Assembly (NCBI RefSeq): GCF_001899645.1
Contig: NZ_MKVV01000105.1
Coordinates: 1-33,340 of the forward strand
Length of the DNA: 33,340 nt
Direction: 5' to 3'
DNA from: Pseudonocardia sp. 73-21
Lineage (GTDB): Bacteria; Actinomycetota; Actinomycetes; Mycobacteriales; Pseudonocardiaceae
Shown here piece by piece: positions 14,627 through 21,784 of this stretch. The stretch's first letter is position 1. Every line of letters starts with the position of its first letter. The notes below the pieces were generated by a model, which saw only the letters and a list, made by a program, of their open reading frames with translations, did no database searches and had not been told where the DNA came from. The translations under genes and the position numbers were made by a program.

Positions 14627-17532
14627 AGGGCCTCCACCTGCACCGCACAGAACTTGAACTCCGGGATCTTGCCGAACGGGTCGACCTCGTCGATGGTCAG
14701 CAGGTTCGCCGCGGCCTCCCGGAAGTGGAACGGGATGAACACGTTGCCCAGCTGCTCGCGGTGGCTGATCCGCACCAGCAGCTCGATGGCCCCGCGCCGC
14801 GACCGGGCCCGCACCATCTGGCCGTGGGCGAGCCCGCGGTCGGCGGCGTCCTTGGGGTGCATGTACACCTCCGCGACCGGGGAGATCGCGTCGAGCGCGA
14901 ACGAGCGGCGCGTCATCGAACCGGTGTGCCAGTGCTCCAGCAACCGGCCGGTGTTGAGCACCAGCGGGTACTCGGCGTCGGGCAGCTCCTTGGGCGGCAG
15001 CCACTGCGCCGGGACCAGGTGCGCGAGGCCGTCGTCGGTGTTGAAGTGCTCGTCGAACATGACGATCGTGCCGTCGGAGTGCTCGGGATCGGCGTTCGGG
15101 TAGAGCTTCCCGGACAGGCCCAGGTTGTCGTAGGACAGGTTCCGGTACGACGCCATGAGCGACACCATCTCGTCGAACACCTCGCTGGGCGCGCCGTAGT
15201 TCCAGTCCAGGCCGATGCGCCGCGCGATGTCCTGCACGATCTCCCAGTCCGGGCGGGCCTGGCCCGGTGCGTCCATGACCTTGCGGCCGAGCTGCACGCG
15301 GCGGTCGGTGTTGGTGTAGGTGCCGTCCTTCTCCAGGTAGGAGGTGGCGGGGAGGATCACGTCGGCGAACTCGGCGGTCTCGGTGAGGAAGATGTCCTGC
15401 ACCACCAGGAAGTCCAGTGCCGACAGGGCCTTGCGCACCTTGTTGATGTTGGGGTCGGAGAGGAACGGGTTCTCGCCGAGCATGTACATGCCGCGCACGC
15501 CGTCGGGCTGCAGCACGGACTTGATGATCTCGGTGACGGTCAGGCCGCGGTTCGGGTTCAGCGCCGTGCCCCAGGCCGTCTCGAACCGGGCCTGGACGGC
15601 GTCGCGGTCGACGCCCTGGTAGTCGGGGTAGAACATCGGCACCAGCCCGGCGTCGGACGCGCCCTGCACGTTGTTCTGGCCGCGCAACGGGTGCAGCCCG
15701 GTGCCGGGGCGCCCGACGTTGCCGGTGATCGAGCACAGCGCGATCAGGCAGCGGGCGTTGTCGGTGCCGGTGGTGTGCTGGGAGATCCCCATGCCCCAGT
15801 AGACGACCGCCGCGCCCGCCTCGCCCCACAGCTTCCCGACCAGGCGGATCGTGTCGGCATCGACGCCGGTGATCTGGGCGGCGCGCTCGGGCGGGTAGTC
15901 GGCGACGGTGCGAGCCAGCTCGTCGTAGTTGGACGTGCGGTTCGCGATGAACTCGCGGTCGATGTGCCCGAGCCGGATCACCTCGTGCATCACGGCGTTG
16001 TAGAACGCGACGTCGGTGCCCGGCTTGAGCTGCACGTGGACGTCGGCGTGCTCGGAGACGGTGGACGCCCGCGGGTCGACGTAGATGATCGTGGTGCCAC
16101 GACGGCGGGCCTGCTTGAAGAAGCTCGACGCGACGGGGTGGTTCGCGGTGGGGTTGGAGCCGGTGATGATCACGACGTCGGCGTTGACCACGTCGCCGTA
16201 GGTGGTGGACACCGCGCCCGACCCGACCCCCTCGAACAGTGCCGCCACCGACGACGCATGGCACAGCCGCGTGCAGTGGTCGACGTTGTTGGTGCCGAAC
16301 CCGGTGCGGATCAGCTTCTGGAAGAGGTAGGCCTCCTCGTTGGAGCACTTCGCCGAGCCGAACCCGGCGATCGCGCCCGGCCCGCCCGCGGCGTGCACCT
16401 CCGTCAGCCGCCGCGCGATGAGGTCGAGCGCCTCGTCCCAGGTGGCCTCGCGGAAGTGGGGGAGCACCTCGTCGTAGTCGACGAGGCCGCCGGGCTTGCG
16501 GCCCCGGTCCTTGCCCGGGCGCTCGTCGCGGCGGCTGCGGTTGCCGCCGGAGCCGGCGCGGCCACGGTCGTTGTGGTTGCCGCCCGCGCCGTCGCCGCGG
16601 ACGTCGGCCGAGAGCGGGCCCTTCGGGTAGGCGGCGTCGATGCGGATCAGCGGGACGGTCAGCCGTTGCGGGGACGCGGAGTAGTCCCAGCCGTAGCGGC
16701 CCTTGACGCACAGCCGGCTCTGGGACCCGGGCTGGTCGCGGCCCTCGGCGAAGGAGATCGCGCCGTGCTCGCGGTCGACGTAGTAGGTCAGGGCGCAGCC
16801 GACGCCGCAGTACGGGCAGACGGAGTCGACGGCGTCGAGCTCCTCGCGGGGGCGGATCGGGATGCCGCGGATGGCCTTGTTCGTGAGCGCGCCGGTGGGG
16901 CAGGCCTGCACGCACTCGCCGCACGTCACGCACGACGACTTCCCCATCGGGTCGTTCAGGTCGAACGCGATGCGCGTCGAGTAGCCCTTGCCGGAGCGGC
17001 CGATGACGTCGTTGCCCTGGATGTCGTCGCAGGCCCGGACGCAGCGGTCGCAGAGGATGCAGGCGTCGTGGTTGACCTCGATGACGGGGTTGGACGAGTC
17101 GGTGCCGCGACCGGAGCCGCAGGGCAGCGCGCCGCGGTCGATGCCGAAGCCCTCCTCGAGGGCCAGCAGCAGGTTGTCGCCGGTGGTGGTCTGCTTCGGG
17201 TCCTCGGCGCGGGGCGGCTGGTCCGACACCAGCAGTTCGGTCAGGGTGGCGCGGTTGCGTTCGAGCTCGGGGCTCGTGGTGGTGACGGTCATGCCGTCCT
17301 CGCACGGGCGCACGCACGCGGCGGCGAACACCCGCCCGCCGGTGTCCACCACGCACATCCGGCACACGCCGACGGGGTCGTAGCGCTCGTCGTGGCAGAG
17401 CACGGGGATGTCGATGCCGGCCTGCCTGGCCGCGGTGAGGATGGTGGCGCCCGCGGGAACGGTGACCTCGTGGCCGTCGATCCTGGCGGTGACGGTGGCG
17501 ACCTCGGTGAAGGGCTCCTGCAACGTGGTCAT
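14623..17532 (-). CDS. fdhA: Formate dehydrogenase alpha subunit (Mo/W-bis-MGD, Fe-S)
   Basis: Catalytic subunit oxidising formate to CO2; 969 aa. In order: a plant-type [2Fe-2S] domain (Cys46, 57, 60, 73 region); a two-cluster ferredoxin domain (CILCDRC at 158-164 and Cys168; CVTCGEC at 201-207 and Cys211); the [4Fe-4S] site of the DMSO-reductase fold (CPYCGVGC at 239-246, Cys275); and the bis-MGD domain. The metal ligand is Cys424 in RLCHASS, so the enzyme is not a selenoprotein. A Gly/Arg/Asn-rich linker (311-348) interrupts the start of the molybdopterin domain. The ATG at 17532 follows a GGGGGAA stretch; an upstream start would add 21 atypical residues. The lack of a signal peptide and the NuoEF-like partner indicate a soluble NAD-type enzyme. 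Confidence 0.95.
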   Translation of the reverse strand: MTTLQEPFTEVATVTARIDGHEVTVPAGATILTAARQAGIDIPVLCHDERYDPVGVCRMCVVDTGGRVFAAACVRPCEDGMTVTTTSPELERNRATLTELLVSDQPPRAEDPKQTTTGDNLLLALEEGFGIDRGALPCGSGRGTDSSNPVIEVNHDACILCDRCVRACDDIQGNDVIGRSGKGYSTRIAFDLNDPMGKSSCVTCGECVQACPTGALTNKAIRGIPIRPREELDAVDSVCPYCGVGCALTYYVDREHGAISFAEGRDQPGSQSRLCVKGRYGWDYSASPQRLTVPLIRIDAAYPKGPLSADVRGDGAGGNHNDRGRAGSGGNRSRRDERPGKDRGRKPGGLVDYDEVLPHFREATWDEALDLIARRLTEVHAAGGPGAIAGFGSAKCSNEEAYLFQKLIRTGFGTNNVDHCTRLCHASSVAALFEGVGSGAVSTTYGDVVNADVVIITGSNPTANHPVASSFFKQARRRGTTIIYVDPRASTVSEHADVHVQLKPGTDVAFYNAVMHEVIRLGHIDREFIANRTSNYDELARTVADYPPERAAQITGVDADTIRLVGKLWGEAGAAVVYWGMGISQHTTGTDNARCLIALCSITGNVGRPGTGLHPLRGQNNVQGASDAGLVPMFYPDYQGVDRDAVQARFETAWGTALNPNRGLTVTEIIKSVLQPDGVRGMYMLGENPFLSDPNINKVRKALSALDFLVVQDIFLTETAEFADVILPATSYLEKDGTYTNTDRRVQLGRKVMDAPGQARPDWEIVQDIARRIGLDWNYGAPSEVFDEMVSLMASYRNLSYDNLGLSGKLYPNADPEHSDGTIVMFDEHFNTDDGLAHLVPAQWLPPKELPDAEYPLVLNTGRLLEHWHTGSMTRRSFALDAISPVAEVYMHPKDAADRGLAHGQMVRARSRRGAIELLVRISHREQLGNVFIPFHFREAAANLLTIDEVDPFGKIPEFKFCAVQVEAL

Positions 17533-17572
17533 GGTTCCCCCGGGATCGACTGTGAGCGCGGCCACCTCGACC

Positions 17573-18967
17573 CTAGGCTCTGGTCGGCCGATCATCCAGC
17601 GGTCGGACCCGTTCCACCCAGCCCGTGGCCTGCTCGTAGGCCAGGCCGATCTCCAGCACCCGGCGGTCGGCGCCGGGCGGTCCGACGAGCTGGACGCCCG
17701 CGGGACGGCCGGCGGGGTCGAACCCGGCCGGCATGCCCAGCACCGGCGTCCCGGCCATCGACCACGGCAGCACGGTCTCCATCCAGCGATGGTAGGTGTC
17801 CATCGGCCGACCGTCGACCGTGTCCGGCCAGTGCACGTCGGCGGGGAACGGGAACACCTGCGCGCTCGGAGCGAGGACGGCGTCGTAGCGGCGGAACAGA
17901 TCGCCGACCGCGGCGTACCAGGCGTCGCGGACCACCATCGCCTCGTCGATGTCGGCGACGGTCAGCGCCGCCGCGCGGGCGCGCTCCCACTCGGCCTCGG
18001 GTTTGAGCGGGCCGGGCGGCAGGTAGCGGGCCGCCCAGGCGCGCCAGGTCAGGAACGCGTCCCACAGCCGGTCGAGGTCGAACGCCGGCACGACGTCCTC
18101 GACCTCGGCGCCGAGCGCGGTGAACGGGTCGAGCGCGCCGCGGCAGACGTCCAGCAGCCCGGGTTCGGTGGCCAGCCGCCCCCCGAGGTCCCCGACCCAC
18201 GCCACCCGGGCACCGCGCAGGTCGGCCGGGTGCAGGTCGGCGACGTCGAGAGGATCCGTGCGGGTCAGCGGGGCCGCCGGGTCGGGTCCGGCCAGCACCG
18301 ACAGCAGCAGCGCGACGTCGGCGATGCTGCGGCCCATCGGCCCGGTCTCGCCCATCTGCGCGACGAACCCCGGCCCCGGCACCCGCCCGCGCGACGGCCG
18401 CAGGCCCAGCACGTTGCAGAACGCGGCCGGGTTGCGCAGCGAGCCCATGTAGTCGCTGCCGTCGGCGACCGGGAGCAGCCGGGCGGCGAGCGCGGCCGCG
18501 GCGCCGCCGCTGCTGCCGCCCGCGGTGAGCGTCAGATCGTGGGGGTTGCGGGTGACGCCCCAGACGTCGTTGTAGGTCTGGGAGCCGTAGCCGAACTCGG
18601 GCACGTTGGTCTTGCCGACGATCAGTGCGCCCGCCTCCCGGAGACGGCTGACGAACGGGTCGTCCACGACGGCGACGCGGTCGCGGAACAGCGGGGAGCC
18701 GCACGTCCACGGCAGGCCGGCGACCTGGGCGAGGTCCTTCACCGCGTGCGGCAGGCCGTGCAGGGGACCCCGGGGGCCGTCCCACGCGTCGGCCCGGCGG
18801 GCCCCGGCGAGCAGCGCGTCCTCGTCGCGCAGGGCGATGATGGCGTTGACCTGCGGGTTCACCCGCTCGATCCGCTCCAGGTAGGCCGTCATCACCTCGA
18901 CGCACGACGTCTCCCGCGTGGCGATCAGGTGGGCCAGCGACGCGGCGCCGTGGTCGGTCAGGTGCAC
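17573..18967 (-). CDS. Amidase signature family hydrolase
   Basis: A 464-aa amidase signature enzyme, hydrolysing a C-N bond of an amide to a carboxylate plus ammonia or amine. The Ser-cisSer-Lys triad is intact: Lys77 in PHAVKDLA, the GGSSGG loop at 150-155, and the nucleophile Ser176 in MGSLRNPA. The substrate is unknown; the C-terminal half has MAGTPVLGMPAGFDPAGRPAGVQLVGP, usual for the family. The GTG start overlaps the end of the AOR gene by 10 nt, so the two are probably co-translated. The stop lies 40 nt before fdhA. There are no Glu-tRNA amidotransferase partners here, so GatA is unlikely. Confidence 0.93.
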   Translation of the reverse strand: MHLTDHGAASLAHLIATRETSCVEVMTAYLERIERVNPQVNAIIALRDEDALLAGARRADAWDGPRGPLHGLPHAVKDLAQVAGLPWTCGSPLFRDRVAVVDDPFVSRLREAGALIVGKTNVPEFGYGSQTYNDVWGVTRNPHDLTLTAGGSSGGAAAALAARLLPVADGSDYMGSLRNPAAFCNVLGLRPSRGRVPGPGFVAQMGETGPMGRSIADVALLLSVLAGPDPAAPLTRTDPLDVADLHPADLRGARVAWVGDLGGRLATEPGLLDVCRGALDPFTALGAEVEDVVPAFDLDRLWDAFLTWRAWAARYLPPGPLKPEAEWERARAAALTVADIDEAMVVRDAWYAAVGDLFRRYDAVLAPSAQVFPFPADVHWPDTVDGRPMDTYHRWMETVLPWSMAGTPVLGMPAGFDPAGRPAGVQLVGPPGADRRVLEIGLAYEQATGWVERVRPLDDRPTRA

Positions 18968-20730
18968 GGTCGTCCCTCGGCGTCCCAGCCGCGGGCGGCG
19001 TAGTAGCCGGCGACCATCGACCGGAGGGTGTCGGCGGTGAGCGCGGCCGACCGGCCCGACGCCAGCACCAGCGGCGTCTCCAGCATCCGGGCGGGCAGCG
19101 TGTCGTCGGCGGCCGTCGCGCCCGCGCGCAGGTTGAACGCGCGCTTGGCCGTGACGATCCGCCGTGCGGTGGCCCGCAGCTCGTCGGCGTCGAGGTCCCA
19201 GCCCGTGACGGGCGCCAGCAGCGCCGCCCACTCGGTGAACGGGTCGGTGAACACCCCGCGCAGGAACTTGCAGAGGATCATCGAGTCCATGACCGCGGCG
19301 CGGTCCTCGGTGGCGATCGCGGCGTGGACGTGCGGGTCGCCGCCGTCGAGGCGGTCGACCTCGCCGGAGAGGTCGGCCTCGTAGGCGCCGGAGCGGTTGT
19401 GGTCGGCGCCGCGGGAGTTGACGGCGAGCCCGAGCGCCATCGCCTGCAGTGTGCGCGGCTCGTAGCCGGGCAGCTCGAGGCCCTTGACCTGCGGTGCGAA
19501 GTCGATCGAGCCGTGGCCGACGACGCCGGCCGCGTGCCGGGAGCCCTGGGCCAGCAGCTCACCCAGGCCCGGTGAACGGGTGCCGATCGCGTCGAGCGCC
19601 CGCAGGAGCGCCGCCCCGTCACCGAAGCGGAGCCACGGCTCGTCGAGCAGCCCCCGCTCCGCGCACTCCATCGCCCACGCGATCGTGCCGCCCGCGGAGA
19701 TCGTGTCGATGCCGAGCTCGTCGCAGCGTGCGCTGGCGGCGAACACGTCGTCGGGATCGGAGACACCGCACATCGGGCCGAGCGCGAACACGTTCTCGTA
19801 CTCCATGCGCTGCGACCCGCCCCCGCGCCGGGAGTAGATGTGCTCGCAGCCGATGGAGCACGACGCGCAGCTGTTGCGGGCCACGCCGCGCAATTCGTGG
19901 AGCTCCTCGGCGGCGAGCCGCGGTGCGCCGTCGAACGTGGCGGCGGTGAAGTTGCGCGTCGGCAGTGTGGAGACCGCGTTGAACGCGAGCAGGTTGGCCA
20001 GCGTGCCCAGCTCGCGGTACTTCGCGGTGGCCGGGCCGAAGCTGCGCGCCCGCAGGTCGCGGGCCGCGGCCAGGACGGCGGGCGCGTCGGCGACGGCGGC
20101 CTTCGTGCCCGCCCGCACCAGCACGGCCTTGAGGTTCTTCGCGCCGAGCACCGCGCCCAGCCCGCCGCGTCCGGCGTGCCGGCCGTCGTGGCTGATGGTG
20201 GCGAAACGGACCCCGCGCTCCCCGGCCGGGCCGATCGCGGCGCTGCGCCAGCCGCGGCCGAACCGGGCCGACAGCGCCGTCTCGGCGTCGGCGGCGGGCA
20301 GGCCCGCCAGCTCCGGACACGGCTCCACCCGCACCCCCGACGCGTCGACGAGCACCACGGACAGGACGGAGGCCCGCCCGCGTACCACGATCGCGTCGTG
20401 GCCGGTGAGCTTGCCCGCGATGGCGAACTGGCTCGACGCCAGTGCGTCGGTGAGCAGGCCGGTGAGCGGAGAGGTGGCCACCACGGCGAACTTCGCGCTG
20501 GTCGTGAGCGGCGTGCCGACCAGCGGGGAGAACACGAACGCCAGCGGGGCCTCGGGCGCGAGCGGATCGACGCCGGCGGGGGAGAGGGTGTGCAGCAGCC
20601 AGGTGCCGAGCCCGACGCCGCCGAGGTACGCGCGCAGCACCGCGTCGTCGAGCGGGAGCGGGGCCGCCGTGGCCGCGTCGCCGGCGACGTCGACCACCAG
20701 TGCCCGCCCGAAGTACCCGCCCGGCGCCAC
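18958..20730 (-). CDS. Aldehyde:ferredoxin oxidoreductase family protein (tungsten/molybdenum pterin)
   Basis: A 590-aa AOR-family enzyme, which interconverts aldehydes and carboxylic acids with low-potential electrons. The Fe-S ligands are C288-x2-C291-x3-C295 (NSCASCSIGCEH) and Cys487 in DSMILCKF. The pterin motif DELGID (337-342) corresponds to DxxGLD, and EYENVFALGPMCG precedes it. The N-terminal YLGGVGLGTWLL and TSAKFAVVATSPLTG regions also fit the family. Almost all studied members use tungsten. The GTG at 20730 lies 1 nt after the mobA-moaD stop. No dedicated ferredoxin or FAD partner subunit (as in AorA or AorC of Aromatoleum) is found next to it. The family is rare in aerobic actinobacteria. 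Confidence 0.94.
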   Translation of the reverse strand: MAPGGYFGRALVVDVAGDAATAAPLPLDDAVLRAYLGGVGLGTWLLHTLSPAGVDPLAPEAPLAFVFSPLVGTPLTTSAKFAVVATSPLTGLLTDALASSQFAIAGKLTGHDAIVVRGRASVLSVVLVDASGVRVEPCPELAGLPAADAETALSARFGRGWRSAAIGPAGERGVRFATISHDGRHAGRGGLGAVLGAKNLKAVLVRAGTKAAVADAPAVLAAARDLRARSFGPATAKYRELGTLANLLAFNAVSTLPTRNFTAATFDGAPRLAAEELHELRGVARNSCASCSIGCEHIYSRRGGGSQRMEYENVFALGPMCGVSDPDDVFAASARCDELGIDTISAGGTIAWAMECAERGLLDEPWLRFGDGAALLRALDAIGTRSPGLGELLAQGSRHAAGVVGHGSIDFAPQVKGLELPGYEPRTLQAMALGLAVNSRGADHNRSGAYEADLSGEVDRLDGGDPHVHAAIATEDRAAVMDSMILCKFLRGVFTDPFTEWAALLAPVTGWDLDADELRATARRIVTAKRAFNLRAGATAADDTLPARMLETPLVLASGRSAALTADTLRSMVAGYYAARGWDAEGRPCT

Positions 20731-20731
20731 G

Positions 20732-21589
20732 TCAGCCGCCCGCGTCGGCGGAGAGGAACGCGACCGTGTCACCCGCGACGAGGGGCAGCAGCGGGTCGCG
20801 GGTGATCTGGTCGCCGTTCAGCGCGGCGACGACGTGCCGGTCCAGCGTCAGGCCGACCGCATCCGCGGCGGCGGCGAGGGTGGCCGCCGCGACCGGCCGG
20901 GGGCCGCGGCGACCGTCGGACGCCAGCGCCCCGAAGCACTCCACGACCACCTCGGCCGGCTTCCGGCCGCGGGCTGCGGCGTAGTCGGCGGGCTCGTTGA
21001 CGTTCACCACCGAGTCCAGGTCCGGGTCGAAGCGCGCCACGTCGGGGTCGGAGAGCAGCCGCGCGTCGTCGAGGGACGTGACGGTGCACCGGGCGAACAG
21101 CATCCCCGGCTTGAGCATCCCGTCCGCGACGAGCTCGGCGGCCGGACCGGCGAGCGACGTGCGGTAGACGGCGGCCAGGGGCTGGCGGAACCCGCGGGCG
21201 AACGGCAGCGCGACGTCGGCGGCCGGCGTGAGCCCGCCCAGCACACAGCGGACGAACGCCGGGTGCAGGAACGGCATGTCGGTGGAGCACACGAACGCCT
21301 GCGACGCCCGCTCCGCGACCGCCGTCAGCCCCGCCGCGATGCCCTGCAACGGGCCACGCCCTTCGACGGGGTCCTCGGTGACCGCGACGCCGGCGGGCAG
21401 CGCGGGGAGATCCTGGCCGGGCGCCGCCACCACGACGACGGGTCCGTCGAGCGTGCGCGCCAGTAGTGCCGTCGTGCGGTACAGCAGCGTGGAACCGTGC
21501 CACTCGAGGGCCGCCTTCGCGGTGCCCATCCGCGACGAACGCCCCCCGGCGAGCACCACGCCCGCCGCCGGTCCTTCGGAACTCACCAC
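20732..21589 (-). CDS. MobA-like nucleotidyltransferase fused to a MoaD/ThiS-like sulfur carrier
   Basis: A 285-aa fusion. The N-terminal part (about residues 1-200) is MobA: AGGRSSRMGTAKAAL, the nucleotide-binding loop, VCSTDMPFLHP and VVNVNEPADY. MobA adds GMP to molybdopterin to make MGD. The C-terminal part of about 80 residues is a ubiquitin-like MoaD/ThiS domain ending in the free tail FLSADAGG; the terminal Gly-Gly is the site of thiocarboxylate formation. I choose the GTG at 21589 because TACGGT lies 7 nt upstream; GTG at 21598 or 21586 are alternatives. It heads the Mo/W run and is followed after 1 nt by AOR. Confidence 0.9.
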   Translation of the reverse strand: MVSSEGPAAGVVLAGGRSSRMGTAKAALEWHGSTLLYRTTALLARTLDGPVVVVAAPGQDLPALPAGVAVTEDPVEGRGPLQGIAAGLTAVAERASQAFVCSTDMPFLHPAFVRCVLGGLTPAADVALPFARGFRQPLAAVYRTSLAGPAAELVADGMLKPGMLFARCTVTSLDDARLLSDPDVARFDPDLDSVVNVNEPADYAAARGRKPAEVVVECFGALASDGRRGPRPVAAATLAAAADAVGLTLDRHVVAALNGDQITRDPLLPLVAGDTVAFLSADAGG

Positions 21590-21596
21590 GTCGACC

Positions 21597-21602
21597 ACCG
21601 TA
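21597..21602 (-). promoter_or_regulatory. Putative -10 box (TACGGT) heading the Mo/W operon
   Basis: On the minus strand TACGGT ends 7 nt before the GTG at 21589. The -35 position, about 17 nt further up, falls inside hairpin copy B (21618-21659), so the hairpin may affect promoter activity. Confidence 0.45.
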
Positions 21603-21617
21603 GGCCAGGTGCGGGGT

Positions 21618-21659
21618 CGTGCGCGGAAATCAGTGCCGGGGCACTGATTTCCGCGCACG
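21618..21659. repeat. Hairpin element, copy B (perfect 19-bp stem)
   Basis: A perfect palindrome: 21618-21636 pairs with 21641-21659 around the loop CGGG. It has the same 42-nt core length and outer arms (CGTGCGCGG / CCGCGCACG) as copies A and C, with a different but fully paired inner stem. It sits between secA2 and the mobA-moaD start, about 16 nt upstream of the putative -10 box. Confidence 0.85.
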
Positions 21660-21670
21660 GGCGCCGGCCG

Positions 21671-21781
21671 GTGCTCAGGTCGTCGGAGCTCGACGCCGCG
21701 CCCGGCCCCGAGGCCTCCGACGAGACCGTGGAGATCCTGGCCCGCACCGGTGGCGGCGACATCCGCATCCACCGGACCTGA
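21671..21781 (+). pseudogene. Possible C-terminal remnant resembling a DUF2188-type tail
   Basis: A 36-codon + strand frame ending in TVEILARTGGGDIRIHRT and a TGA. The end resembles the C-terminus of DUF2188-like small proteins (…A.EIA..GGGE..IH). No N-terminal half is present; the frame begins right after hairpin B. It may be the stump of a gene cut when the hairpin region was formed, or chance. Confidence 0.25.
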
Positions 21782-21784
21782 GCG

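Noticed and set aside
17041..17110. Selenocysteine use in formate dehydrogenase
   Set aside because: The metal-ligand position is read as Cys (RLCHASS) and no in-frame TGA is present in the catalytic subunit.
14605..18006. Very long + strand frame (over 1,100 codons) opposite fdhA
   Set aside because: Antisense shadow of fdhA and the amidase; no recognisable protein pattern.
17573..18967. Amidase as GatA subunit of Glu-tRNA amidotransferase
   Set aside because: No GatB or GatC neighbour and the sequence fits general amidases; the operon is metabolic.
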